From assembly GCF_023614525.1 (NCBI RefSeq), contig NZ_CP097885.1, positions 186,001-250,000 on the forward strand: a DNA stretch of 64,000 bases, in the 5' to 3' direction. The notes beneath the pieces were generated by a model. The model saw nothing but the letters and a program-made list of their open reading frames with translations. It searched no databases and was not told the DNA's origin. Below are positions 25,793 to 34,473 of this stretch, in pieces (position 1 is the first letter of the stretch; every line of letters starts with the position of its first letter). The stretch is from Peptoniphilus genitalis. Its GTDB lineage: Bacteria > Bacillota > Clostridia > Tissierellales > Peptoniphilaceae. The translations under genes were made by a program, and so were the position numbers.

Positions 25793-27730
25793 TTACTTTC
25801 TATCAGCAGTAAAATCTTCTTCAATGAAGTTTTGCTTTTCTTCTTGGCATTCTGGACAAGTCCAATCCTCTGGTAATTTTTCGAAATCTGTACCTGGATC
25901 GATTTCTCCTTCTGGATCTCCGTAGTTTGGATCATATTCATATCCACAACCTGGACATACCATAACTTTATAGTTTGGAGCTAACTTTCTAGGTTTAGAT
26001 CTTCTAACTTTAACCATTGGAGGTGCTGGTTCTTTTTCACCAGTTCCTAATGCTTCAGCAAGAAGTGGCATGATTTCAAATATGTCTCCAACTATACCGT
26101 AGTCACAGTTCTTAAAGATTGGAGCACCTGCGTTCTTGTTGATAGCAACAATTGTTGATGCATTTTTAATACCCTTTAAGTGTTGGCTGGCTCCTGAAAT
26201 ACCACATGCGATATATAGGTTACCATTGAATTTTTGTCCTGACATACCAACGTATCTTTCAAGTGGAAGAAGTTTTAGAGTTTCTGCAACTGGTCTTGAA
26301 GAACCAAGTGCTGCACCTGCTGCGTGAGCAAGTTCTCTAGCCATATCCATGTTTTCTTCTCCACCGATTGCCTTACCTACTGAAACAACTCTTTCAGCTT
26401 CGTAAACAGGAGTATTAATGTCAATACCTACAGAGAAGTCGTATCCGTCTTTCTTAAGGTTTTTAACTAGTATATCAACAGCTTCTTTTGCTGTGTCTGC
26501 TTTTATAATTTCTCTTTTTCTTTCTCCAGTGATAGGGCCAGCTTTTTTATCTAATACAGCAGCTCTACCTTTTTTCTTTGGAGCTTTACCAATAAGGTGA
26601 CTTGCAACTACAACTCTTTGGATTTCAGAAGTACCTTCATAGATTGTTGTAATCTTAGCATCTCTGAAGAATCTTTCTACGTCCATGCCCTTTAGGTATC
26701 CATTACCACCGTGGATTTGAAGAGCTTCGTTAACAACCCACATAGCAACTTCAGATGCAACTGTCTTAGCCATTGCAGCTTCCATTGAATAGTTTTCGTG
26801 ATTTTGTTTCATTTCAGCAGCTGAATAAACCATAAGTCTTGCAGCTCTAATCTTTGTAGCCATATCTGCAATCTTAAAAGCAACTGCTTGTTGTTGAGCA
26901 ATTGGTCTACCAAATTGAACTCTTTCTTTTGCATAAGCAAGTGCAGCTTCAAATGCACCTTGTGCAATACCTAGTGCTTGAGATGCGATACCAATTCTAC
27001 CACCGTCAAGTGTTTGCATTGCAATTCTAAATCCTTGACCTTCTTTACCAAGTAAGTTTTCCTTTGGAACCTTAACATTGTTAAATTGAAGTTCAGCAGT
27101 AGTTGAAGATCTAATACCTAATTTGTCATAGTGATCTCCAAATGTGAATCCTTCCCATCCCTTTTCTACTATGAAAGCAGAAATTCCGTGAGTACCGATT
27201 CCTGGTGTAGTTACTGCATATACAACATAAGTGTCAGCAGCTGGAGCATTTGTGATGAAGATCTTGTTACCATTTAAAATGTAGTAATCTCCATCAAGAA
27301 CTGCAGTTGTTTCTGTACCACCTGCATCAGAACCAGCATTTGGTTCAGTTAATCCAAAGGCACCAAGTTTTTTACCTTGAGCAAGAGGTTTTAAATATTT
27401 TTCCTTTTGTTCTTTTGTACCGAAAGCTTGAATTGGATAAGATCCTAGTGAAGTGTGAGCTGATAATACAACACCAACACCTGCGTCTACTCTAGAAAGT
27501 TCTTCTACAGCGATAGCATAAGAGATAACATCCTTACCTGCTCCGCCTTCTTCTTCTGGATATGGAAGACCCATCCAACCGTTTTCGCCAATCTTCTTTA
27601 CAATTTCTTCTGGAAATTCATTGTTTTGATCAAGACCAAAAGATAATGGCTTGATTTCTGCTTCTGCGAATTCTCTGATAGCCTTACGAAGGGCTTCATG
27701 TTCAGCAGTTGTCTTGTACATATTTGACAT
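25793..27730 (-). CDS. Acyl-CoA dehydrogenase-EtfA(C-domain)-rubredoxin fusion
   Basis: A 645-residue three-part protein. Residues 1-385 are a complete short/medium-chain acyl-CoA dehydrogenase: LTEPNAGSD (127-135), catalytic Glu365 in [10 protein letters not shown]. Residues about 400-565 match the FAD-binding C-terminal domain of electron-transfer flavoprotein alpha ([44 protein letters not shown]) without the usual EtfA N-terminal domain. Residues 588-630 are rubredoxin with Cys592/595 and Cys625/628 ([15 protein letters not shown]). An internal chain FAD to FAD to Fe is therefore likely, with the flavodiiron protein downstream as acceptor. No etfB is adjacent. Start ATG 27730-27728 behind AAAGGAGG. 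Confidence 0.93.
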   Translation of the reverse strand: MSNMYKTTAEHEALRKAIREFAEAEIKPLSFGLDQNNEFPEEIVKKIGENGWMGLPYPEEEGGAGKDVISYAIAVEELSRVDAGVGVVLSAHTSLGSYPIQAFGTKEQKEKYLKPLAQGKKLGAFGLTEPNAGSDAGGTETTAVLDGDYYILNGNKIFITNAPAADTYVVYAVTTPGIGTHGISAFIVEKGWEGFTFGDHYDKLGIRSSTTAELQFNNVKVPKENLLGKEGQGFRIAMQTLDGGRIGIASQALGIAQGAFEAALAYAKERVQFGRPIAQQQAVAFKIADMATKIRAARLMVYSAAEMKQNHENYSMEAAMAKTVASEVAMWVVNEALQIHGGNGYLKGMDVERFFRDAKITTIYEGTSEIQRVVVASHLIGKAPKKKGRAAVLDKKAGPITGERKREIIKADTAKEAVDILVKNLKKDGYDFSVGIDINTPVYEAERVVSVGKAIGGEENMDMARELAHAAGAALGSSRPVAETLKLLPLERYVGMSGQKFNGNLYIACGISGASQHLKGIKNASTIVAINKNAGAPIFKNCDYGIVGDIFEIMPLLAEALGTGEKEPAPPMVKVRRSKPRKLAPNYKVMVCPGCGYEYDPNYGDPEGEIDPGTDFEKLPEDWTCPECQEEKQNFIEEDFTADRK

Positions 27731-27758
27731 ATTTTCCTCCTTTTAAGATTAAAGATAA

Positions 27759-27779
27759 TTAAAGTATTTGATACTTTAA
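27759..27779 (-). promoter_or_regulatory. Palindrome in the leader of the ACAD fusion operon
   Basis: Perfect inverted repeat TTAAAGTAT-TTG-ATACTTTAA, lying between the predicted start of transcription and the start codon. It may be an operator or an RNA hairpin. Confidence 0.45.
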
Positions 27780-27823
27780 AAGTTAAAAACAAAAGATACA
27801 CCAATACGGTATACAATAATTAA

Positions 27824-27852
27824 AGTATACATCATCTTTGATAAAGTGTCAA
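27824..27852 (-). promoter_or_regulatory. Promoter of the ACAD fusion-flavodiiron operon
   Basis: Minus strand: perfect TTGACA (27852-27847), 17-bp spacer, TATACT (27829-27824). It gives a leader of roughly 85 nt. Confidence 0.78.
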
Positions 27853-28038
27853 AACATTTTCACAATATTTTTAATAAATCTTTAAAAATATTTTTATGGT
27901 GAAATCTTTTCTTTTTTCGATTTTATTTATACCCCAATTTAAAAAAATTACAATCTATTAGTCTATTAATTGATTAATTCTTTTTTTGTTGTAAAATATA
28001 AAACTAACAAGAAGATATTTATTGAAAATGGAGGAATT

Positions 28039-28620
28039 ATGGAATTAGAAAAGTTATTAGAGTGGAGAAGATCTTACAGAAAGTTTGATGAAGAAAGAGA
28101 GCTTTCTAAGGATGACATTGATGGAATTTTAAATTCCATTAAGTTTGCTTCCTGTGCAAACAACAGACAGTATCTCAGATTCATTTCTGTTGAGAGGAAG
28201 GAAAAAGTTTTAGAAATTTTTGACAAAACAAGATGGGCTGCCTCTCTCCCTAATGGTGCAGGTAGACCTAAAGAAGGCGAAAGACCAGTTTATTTTATTG
28301 CCATCTTAAGTGACAAGGAAAAGAAATTAAAGTTTGATGGAGTTGATCAGGGACTTGTGATTTCTAATTTAACTCTTGCTGCTGCTGAAAGAGGAATTGG
28401 GTCTTGCATCATTGGAAGTGTCACTGACGACAAGATGCGCGAAATTTTATCCTATGATGAAAGATACACTTGTAGCCTCGTCATTTCCTTTGGCTATCCA
28501 AAGATTGAGTCTTCTATAAAAGAAATTGTTTTAGGAGAAGATCAATCTTATTACCTAGATGATGATGGAAACTATGTGGTTCCAAAGTATAAGATTGATG
28601 ATATTGTAAGGAGGATATGA
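28039..28620 (+). CDS. Nitroreductase family protein
   Basis: FMN-dependent NAD(P)H oxidoreductase fold, about 193 residues. Family marks are the N-terminal LLEWRRSYRKFDEERELS (FMN phosphate-binding Arg cluster), FASCANNRQYLRF, and GIGSCIIGSVTDDKM with PKIESSIKEIV near the C-terminus. The frame is open from 27970, but GGAGG at 28030-28034 fixes ATG 28039 as the start. The stop overlaps the next gene (ATGATGA), so the two are co-translated. Substrate unknown. Confidence 0.85.
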   Translation: MELEKLLEWRRSYRKFDEERELSKDDIDGILNSIKFASCANNRQYLRFISVERKEKVLEIFDKTRWAASLPNGAGRPKEGERPVYFIAILSDKEKKLKFDGVDQGLVISNLTLAAAERGIGSCIIGSVTDDKMREILSYDERYTCSLVISFGYPKIESSIKEIVLGEDQSYYLDDDGNYVVPKYKIDDIVRRI

Positions 28621-29645
28621 TGAGCGGAACCGAAAAAACTTTTTCTAGTTTTATAAAGAGAAAATCAAAATTATATTTTATTGACGCCCTTGGCGCCATG
28701 GCCTTTGGACTTTTTTCAACTCTATTAGTTGGAACAATCTTAAATACTCTTGGCAAGTCCTTTAATATTGTATTTTTGACAGATGTCCTTTGGCCCCTAG
28801 CACAAAAAGCAACGGGACCTGCCATTGCAGTTGCAATTGCCACAGCTATGGCTGCCCCAAGTCTTGTTGTTTATGCGGCAACTGTTGTTGGTATAGCTGG
28901 CAATGAACTTGGCGGTCCCATGGGAGTTTATATTGCCACTATAGTCGCAGTTGAGTTTGGAAAACTTGTTAGCAGGAAGACAAAAATCGACATAATAGTT
29001 ACTCCTGCCATTACAGTATTAAGTGGTGTTTTTGTTGCAAACTTTGTGGGTCCTATTATAGGCGACTTTATGAACCTACTAGGGGCAATTATTATTAGCG
29101 CCACAGAAAAGGCTCCCTTCTTTATGGGGATAATTGTCTCAGTAGTTGTTGGAATCGTCTTAACACTTCCCATTTCATCAGCTGCCCTATCAATGATGCT
29201 TTCCCTTTCATCTCTTGCTGGTGGAGCTGCAACTATTGGCTGTTGTTGTCAAATGGTTGGCTTTGCAGTTATGTCCTATCGTGACAATAAGATTGAAGGT
29301 CTTGTTGCTCAAGGTCTTGGCACTTCCATGCTACAGATGCCCAACATTGTGAGAAAACCTCTTATAATTATCCCGCCAATACTTTCATCGGCAATCCTGG
29401 GACCAGTCTCTACAATGGTCTTTAAACTCGAGAACACTCCCCTAGGTTCTGGCATGGGAACTAGTGGACTTGTGGGACAAATATCTACCTTTGCTGCCAT
29501 GCCCGATGTCCCTTTTACGAAACTTCTTGGAATAATCTTGCTTATGCACATAATCCTGCCTGGTCTTGTGACCTTTGCGATCTATGAAGTTCTCTACAGG
29601 AAGGGACTAATTCAAGATGGAGATATGAAATTATATTTTAAATAA
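28617..29645 (+). CDS. PTS EIIC-like multispanning membrane protein
   Basis: A membrane protein of 342 residues with about 8-10 hydrophobic helices rich in Gly and Ala, resembling the PTS_EIIC_2 family (FIDALGAMAFGLFSTLLVGTIL, TAMAAPSLVVYAATVVG, GGAATIGCCCQMVGFAVMSY). No EIIA/EIIB domain and no PTS partner genes are nearby, so phosphotransfer-dependent sugar import is uncertain; a stand-alone transporter or sensor is possible. Overlaps the nitroreductase gene by 4 nt. Confidence 0.75.
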   Translation: MMSGTEKTFSSFIKRKSKLYFIDALGAMAFGLFSTLLVGTILNTLGKSFNIVFLTDVLWPLAQKATGPAIAVAIATAMAAPSLVVYAATVVGIAGNELGGPMGVYIATIVAVEFGKLVSRKTKIDIIVTPAITVLSGVFVANFVGPIIGDFMNLLGAIIISATEKAPFFMGIIVSVVVGIVLTLPISSAALSMMLSLSSLAGGAATIGCCCQMVGFAVMSYRDNKIEGLVAQGLGTSMLQMPNIVRKPLIIIPPILSSAILGPVSTMVFKLENTPLGSGMGTSGLVGQISTFAAMPDVPFTKLLGIILLMHIILPGLVTFAIYEVLYRKGLIQDGDMKLYFK

Positions 29646-29649
29646 ATTA

Positions 29650-29683
29650 AGACGAGCACAAATTACATGCTCGTCTTTTTTAA
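29650..29683 (+). terminator. Terminator of the nitroreductase-EIIC operon
   Basis: GACGAGCA/TGCTCGTC stem (29651-29676) followed by TTTTTT. Confidence 0.92.
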
Positions 29684-29710
29684 TCTTCTAATAATTTTAA
29701 ATTAATTATA

Positions 29711-30187
29711 TCAAGGCTTTTCATTTTGTCTTTCATTAATAAAGTTGGTAACTTCTGGCATAAGTTCACTGCTCATTATATTCATAATATTTTCAAGAGT
29801 TTCTATGTCTTTCCTATCCACTCTTTCTCTTAGTCTATCTAAGACTACTTTTACATAGGATGTCTTCATACTATAGTATTCATAAAACTTGTCTGTGCAT
29901 TCAAGAAAGTACTCCCTTCGATCTTCTTGGGATTGAACTTTTCTGAGATAGCCCTTCTTTATCAAGGCTGTTAACTTATAGGCAATATTTGGATGTGACC
30001 ATTCAAGAAAGTCTGTTACGTCACTTACTCTAGGTCTATTTAATGCGTGTATTACTTCCATTGTGAAAGTTTCTGTTGCAGTTAATGTTGCCTCCCTATC
30101 TTCTAGCTTAGCAAACATATTCTTATACAAGTTCAACTTAAACTTATCGTAGACTTCGTTAAATTTTTCTTCCAAATTATTGTCCAT
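29711..30187 (-). CDS. MarR-family regulator at the end of the fatty-acid operon (FabT-like position)
   Basis: A winged-helix MarR protein of 158 residues: TATETFTMEVIHALNRPRVSDVTDFLEWSHPNIAYKLTALIKKGYLRKVQSQEDRREYFLECTDK shows the helix-turn-helix, recognition helix and wing with the DRR motif. It is the last gene of the acpP-fab operon, 9 nt after fabZ. In lactic acid bacteria the MarR protein FabT, encoded in the fab operon, represses it in response to acyl-ACP; the same role is likely here, although FabT is usually promoter-proximal and here the gene is last. Autoregulation through the operon promoter is expected. Confidence 0.82.
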   Translation of the reverse strand: MDNNLEEKFNEVYDKFKLNLYKNMFAKLEDREATLTATETFTMEVIHALNRPRVSDVTDFLEWSHPNIAYKLTALIKKGYLRKVQSQEDRREYFLECTDKFYEYYSMKTSYVKVVLDRLRERVDRKDIETLENIMNIMSSELMPEVTNFINERQNEKP

Positions 30188-30196
30188 ACTAGCCTC

Positions 30197-30616
30197 CTAT
30201 TGTAGTGCAAAGGATACTTCACAAGTCATAATTTTTTCTCCCCCTCTTGTAATATAACCCTCTGCAATGCCAAGATTTTTTATTAATTTTATCATTTTAC
30301 AACTTATTTCTAAATAGTCTCCAGGTCTCACAGGTTTATAAAAGCGTGCTCGTTTTACTCCTCCAAGTATGGCAAGCCTGCCTGGATTTTCTTTTAATAA
30401 GGCAACAGCACCAACTTGTGCAACAGCTTCTATCTGAAGAACTCCTGGCATAATAGCTTCCTGTGGAAAATGTCCTTGAAAATAATATTCACCACCGGAT
30501 ACTGCTTTTATTCCCTTTGCGTATTTATTATTATCTATTTCTACAATCTTGTCAACAAGTATAAAGGGGTAGGTATGAGGTAAAATTTTTCTTAATTCAT
30601 CAAAGCTTATTTCCAT
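30197..30616 (-). CDS. fabZ: 3-hydroxyacyl-ACP dehydratase FabZ
   Basis: Hot-dog dehydratase removing water from 3-hydroxyacyl-ACP. Signature LPHTYPFILVDKIVEID with the catalytic His, and FQGHFPQEAIMPGVLQIEAVAQ with the Glu-containing helix. The reading frame continues to a TTG at 30622, but ATG 30616-30614 with AAGAGGT upstream is preferred, 2 nt after the fabF stop; product about 139 residues. FabZ is the only dehydratase in the operon and no fabA or fabM is present. Confidence 0.94.
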   Translation of the reverse strand: MEISFDELRKILPHTYPFILVDKIVEIDNNKYAKGIKAVSGGEYYFQGHFPQEAIMPGVLQIEAVAQVGAVALLKENPGRLAILGGVKRARFYKPVRPGDYLEISCKMIKLIKNLGIAEGYITRGGEKIMTCEVSFALQ

Positions 30617-30618
30617 AA

Positions 30619-31836
30619 TCAATACCTCTTAAAAATTAGGCAGGCGTTATGACCACCAAAACCTAAAGAATTTTTTAAAAAATAATTTATTTTGTAGTCT
30701 TCAGCCTTAAGTGCAAAGTTAAGATCACATTCTTCATCTTTGTTTTTATAATTTATTAAGGGCGGCAAAAAGTTTTCATTCATTGCAAGTATAGATAGTA
30801 TTGACTCAACAACTCCTGATCCACCTAAGAGGTGGCCCATTTGAGATTTAGATGAGGAAACCTTGACCATCTTGCTTCCAAAAACACTTTTTATTGCTAG
30901 GCTTTCAAGCTTATCATTTAAGTTTGTCGATGTGCCATGAGCATTGACATAATCAATTTCACTTGGACTTATACCTGCATCTTTAATTGCATAGCCCATG
31001 GCTTCTCTTGCAAACTTTGCACTTGGAGATGGAGATGTTATATGATATGCGTCACAATTAACTCCGTAACCAACAATTTCTCCTATTATATTTGCCCCTC
31101 TCTTTAGGGCAGACTCCAAACTTTCTAAAACTAAAATTCCTGCTCCTTCTCCCATTACAAAACCATTTCTATTCTTGTCAAAGGGGATTGAAGCTCTATT
31201 TTTGTCCTTGGAGATACTCAAGGCTTTCATGGAAGTAAATCCACCAATACCAAGGTAGGTTATTGATGCTTCGCTTCCGCCAGCAAAAATTATTTCCTCA
31301 TAACCATTTTTTATTGCCCTATAGGCTTCTCCTATTGCATTAGTTGATGATGCACAGGCTGTCACCATTGAAAGGCAAGCTCCATGAGCTCCTATATCTA
31401 TAGCAACATTAGCTCCAACAGAATTTATTATCGCCTTTGGAATAAAGTAAGGACTAAGCTTATCAAAACTTCTCTTCATACCCCTTTGATAGTCTTCTTC
31501 AATAGTCCCAAGGCCACCTATACCTGATGTTATATAAACACCAACTCTTCTATTTTCCATTTCTTCTCTTGAAATCTTCGCATCTTCCATTGCCCTCCTT
31601 GCTGCTAGTAGTGCATATTGATTTACCCTGTCTAGCCTATTTAATTCTTTTCTCGTAAACTCTTTCTCTTCATCATAATCCTTTAGTTCAGCTGCAAGAG
31701 TAACTTCCCTATCATCTATTGGGTACCTACTTATCTCATCAATGGCACATTTTTCTTCACGCATTGCCTTAATTAATTCTTCCCCTGTTGAACCAAGAGG
31801 TGTCAAGGCACCAAAACCTGTTACAACAACTCTCAT
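30619..31836 (-). CDS. fabF: 3-oxoacyl-ACP synthase II
   Basis: Elongating condensing enzyme, 405 residues. Nucleophile Cys161 in VTACASSTNAIG; the catalytic histidines are in NAHGTSTNLND and SSKSQMGHLLGGSG; C-terminal SLGFGGHNACLIFKRY is characteristic. Overlaps fabG by 4 nt. Confidence 0.96.
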   Translation of the reverse strand: MRVVVTGFGALTPLGSTGEELIKAMREEKCAIDEISRYPIDDREVTLAAELKDYDEEKEFTRKELNRLDRVNQYALLAARRAMEDAKISREEMENRRVGVYITSGIGGLGTIEEDYQRGMKRSFDKLSPYFIPKAIINSVGANVAIDIGAHGACLSMVTACASSTNAIGEAYRAIKNGYEEIIFAGGSEASITYLGIGGFTSMKALSISKDKNRASIPFDKNRNGFVMGEGAGILVLESLESALKRGANIIGEIVGYGVNCDAYHITSPSPSAKFAREAMGYAIKDAGISPSEIDYVNAHGTSTNLNDKLESLAIKSVFGSKMVKVSSSKSQMGHLLGGSGVVESILSILAMNENFLPPLINYKNKDEECDLNFALKAEDYKINYFLKNSLGFGGHNACLIFKRY

Positions 31837-32561
31837 ATATTCATTCCTCCATCAACAGAGATTACCTGTCCTGTTATGTAAGAAGAGTCCTCTCCTGCAA
31901 GAAAACTAACCACATTAGCTACGTCCTTAGCAAGTCCATATCTCTTCATTGGTATGTCACTAAGAATTTGTTTTTTAACTTCATCTGATAAGGCCTCTGT
32001 CATTTCTGTTTCTATAAATCCCGGGGCAACTGCATTCACTAAAACATTTTTTGAAGCCACTTCCTTGGCAAGTGCTTTTGTAAAACCAATGACGCCTGCC
32101 TTTGATGCACTGTAATTTGTTTGACCTACATTTCCTCTTATTCCACTAATAGATGAAATATTAATTATCCTTCCAGCTTTCTTCTTCATCATCTGCCTTG
32201 CAAATAATTTTGATAGATAAAAAACAGAATAGAGATTAGTTTCTATAACTTGCTTGAAGTCTTCTTCCTTCATCCTGAAAATTAAATTGTCTTTCGTCAT
32301 TCCTGCGTTATTAACAAGGACTTCAACCTCTATATTTTTTTCACGACAAAAGTTAAAAATCCTTTCGCAATCTTCTTGCTTTGATAGGTCACCCTTCACG
32401 CAAATAACTTCTGTCTTCAATTCATCTTTTAATTCATTTATTTTATCTTCTCGGCTTCTTGTGTGGAGGATTAAATTATAATTTCCTGTAAGCCTTCTTG
32501 CTATTTCCCTTCCAATTCCACCACTAGCACCTGTTACCAGTGCATATTTTTTATTACTCAT
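31833..32561 (-). CDS. fabG: 3-oxoacyl-ACP reductase
   Basis: NADPH-dependent short-chain dehydrogenase of 242 residues: VTGASGGIGREIARRL binds the cofactor, NNAG follows, the catalytic Ser is in NISSISG and the Tyr-Lys pair is in YSASKAG; C-terminal YITGQVISVDGGMNI is typical FabG. Overlaps both neighbours by 4 nt. Confidence 0.96.
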   Translation of the reverse strand: MSNKKYALVTGASGGIGREIARRLTGNYNLILHTRSREDKINELKDELKTEVICVKGDLSKQEDCERIFNFCREKNIEVEVLVNNAGMTKDNLIFRMKEEDFKQVIETNLYSVFYLSKLFARQMMKKKAGRIINISSISGIRGNVGQTNYSASKAGVIGFTKALAKEVASKNVLVNAVAPGFIETEMTEALSDEVKKQILSDIPMKRYGLAKDVANVVSFLAGEDSSYITGQVISVDGGMNI

Positions 32562-33454
32562 TTCTCACCTCGTATAATTTCCTCTTCATTCTTCAGAGAC
32601 CTAACTTCAAGGTCTTTAAAGTTTTTCTTAATTATTTTTGAAATAACATCTCCTGGTCCAATTTCTATAAACTCATTTACTCCCTGGTCTACCATGCCCT
32701 TTATATCACCAAAAAGTCTAACAGGACTATAAATGTGTTGAGACAAGACTAGGTTCAAGTCTTCTCCTTCATATTTTTTTCCACTTAAATTCAAATAATA
32801 GTCCAGGCTTGCTTGGGAGAACTCGACTTTCTTTAGGTCTTGATAAAATTTTTCTCCAGCAGTTTTCATAAACTTTGTGTGAAAGGCTCCGCTAACTTTC
32901 ATCTCAATACTTCTTACTTTTTCATTCTTTAAAAAATCCTTAAAAATTTTTATCTTGCTAGATTCTCCTGCCACAAGAACTTGACTTGGACTATTTATAT
33001 TGGAAATAAAAATTTCCTTATCTAGTGATGAATTTAAAATCAGGCCTTTAACTTCATCTTCATTTTTATTTAAAATTGCCAGCATTTTGCTTTCTAACTT
33101 TTGACTGTCTTCATCCATTAGCCTTCCCCTTGTTTTAACAAGTGAAAGAGCTTCTTTATAAGTTAGTACACCTGCTAGAACTAAGCTTCCATACTCTCCA
33201 AGACTAAGCCCACAAGTAGCAACAATATCTTCCCTATCTTTTAAAAACTCAAGGGCAGAAATTTGAAAGGCTAACATTATTGGTTGAAGGTTTTTTGTCA
33301 TAGAAAGATCACTTAAACTTCCATCTAAAATAATATCTTTATACTCAGCAATTTCCTCATAAATATGTTTGGTCTTTGGGTGCCTTAAAAACTCCCTTCC
33401 CATTCCTTGGTATTGAGATCCTTGCCCTCCAAAAACTATTCCTATTTTTTTCAT
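32558..33454 (-). CDS. fabD: Malonyl-CoA:ACP transacylase
   Basis: Transfers malonyl from CoA to ACP; 298 residues. N-terminal FGGQGSQYQGMG, nucleophile Ser in CGLSLGEYGSL, catalytic His in SGAFHTKFM, and FIEIGPGDVISKIIKK at the end. It overlaps the FabK-like gene by 4 nt. Confidence 0.95.
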   Translation of the reverse strand: MKKIGIVFGGQGSQYQGMGREFLRHPKTKHIYEEIAEYKDIILDGSLSDLSMTKNLQPIMLAFQISALEFLKDREDIVATCGLSLGEYGSLVLAGVLTYKEALSLVKTRGRLMDEDSQKLESKMLAILNKNEDEVKGLILNSSLDKEIFISNINSPSQVLVAGESSKIKIFKDFLKNEKVRSIEMKVSGAFHTKFMKTAGEKFYQDLKKVEFSQASLDYYLNLSGKKYEGEDLNLVLSQHIYSPVRLFGDIKGMVDQGVNEFIEIGPGDVISKIIKKNFKDLEVRSLKNEEEIIRGEK

Positions 33455-34473
33455 TCTTCCTCCAGTAACCAGTCTATGTATTCATCAAGAGGCCTAATTT
33501 TTTCAATCTTTTCAACATCTGTGCCTGCAAAGAAAAGTCCTGACTCAAGATTTCCTCTTACAGCATTGATAAGTGCTTCACTTATGCAGTACTTGGTGTC
33601 TTTTCTTTTACAAGTCCTTATGCAAGAAAGGCAGTGATTGGGAGGGATGTTTTCTGTTTCCATCTTCTTTACAAGCTTAGTTTCCATTCCCCTCGCTAAG
33701 AGACCAACTGGACTTTCTAAGATAAGATTTTTCATCTTTGATGACTTGACTCTCTTTAAGATTTCTTCTTTAGCTGACATTGGAAGTCCAGATTCTTTTG
33801 TAAATAAAAATCCCGTCCCAATTTGTACTCCACTTGCACCTCGATTTAAGGCTTCTTTTACTTTTTCAGGTCTACCAAATCCTCCACCAACAAAAACTGG
33901 TATCCCATCACTAATTTTTAAAATTTTTTCCAGTTCATCTAAAATATTTATTTCTAAATCTTCTCTTTTAAATCCAAGGTGACCTCCTGCTTTTGGGCCT
34001 TCTAAGATTACTAAATCAGGTCTTCTATTGTACTTGTCCCACCTTTTCATAATTAGCCTCAAGGCTCTCTCTGAAGATACGATGGGTCCAATTATCTTTT
34101 CCTTGGATATGTGCTTTGGCAGATCTAGGGGAAGGCCAGCACCTACAACTATGCCATCCACATCTGTTGTATTCAAAAAATCTAAATAATCTTCAAATCT
34201 TTCAACAACCTGCATTAGGTTAGTAAGTATAATTCCTCTCCCTTGAGACTTTTCTTTTGCATATTTTAAATCTTTTAAATAGGCTCTCTTATTTGCTTCA
34301 AAAGTATTTTTCAAAAAATCTTTTTCCTTATAACCCGGGTTGACCATAGAGAGGGTGCCTATGCCGCCACGTCTTGCCACTCCTCCAACAATGTCTGGAC
34401 TTGACATACCAATTGCCATTGCCCCTTGGACAAGTGGGATGTCAATGGACTTATTTTTTATTCTTATAGACAT
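33451..34473 (-). CDS. FabK/nitronate monooxygenase-like FMN enzyme with C-terminal cysteine cluster
   Basis: A 340-residue TIM-barrel flavoprotein of the NMO/FabK superfamily: IPLVQGAMAIGMSSPDIVGGVARRGGIGTL at the N-terminus, the AGGHLGF motif with the likely catalytic His, FVGGGFGRPEKVKEAL and GVQIGTGFLFTKES for FMN phosphate. It differs from true FabK by a C-terminal extension with four cysteines (CLSCIRTCKRKDTKYC), spacing C-x2-C-x3-C-x6-C, which could bind an Fe-S cluster or zinc. It sits between fabK and fabD and overlaps fabK by 23 nt. Possibly a second enoyl reductase or an unsaturated-chain enzyme; substrate unproven. Confidence 0.85.
   Translation of the reverse strand: MSIRIKNKSIDIPLVQGAMAIGMSSPDIVGGVARRGGIGTLSMVNPGYKEKDFLKNTFEANKRAYLKDLKYAKEKSQGRGIILTNLMQVVERFEDYLDFLNTTDVDGIVVGAGLPLDLPKHISKEKIIGPIVSSERALRLIMKRWDKYNRRPDLVILEGPKAGGHLGFKREDLEINILDELEKILKISDGIPVFVGGGFGRPEKVKEALNRGASGVQIGTGFLFTKESGLPMSAKEEILKRVKSSKMKNLILESPVGLLARGMETKLVKKMETENIPPNHCLSCIRTCKRKDTKYCISEALINAVRGNLESGLFFAGTDVEKIEKIRPLDEYIDWLLEEE

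Noticed and set aside
27830-27870. Rex operator near the ACAD fusion promoter
   Set aside because: A TTTTCACAA-like half-site is present, but the second half of TTGTGAA-N4-TTCACAA is missing.
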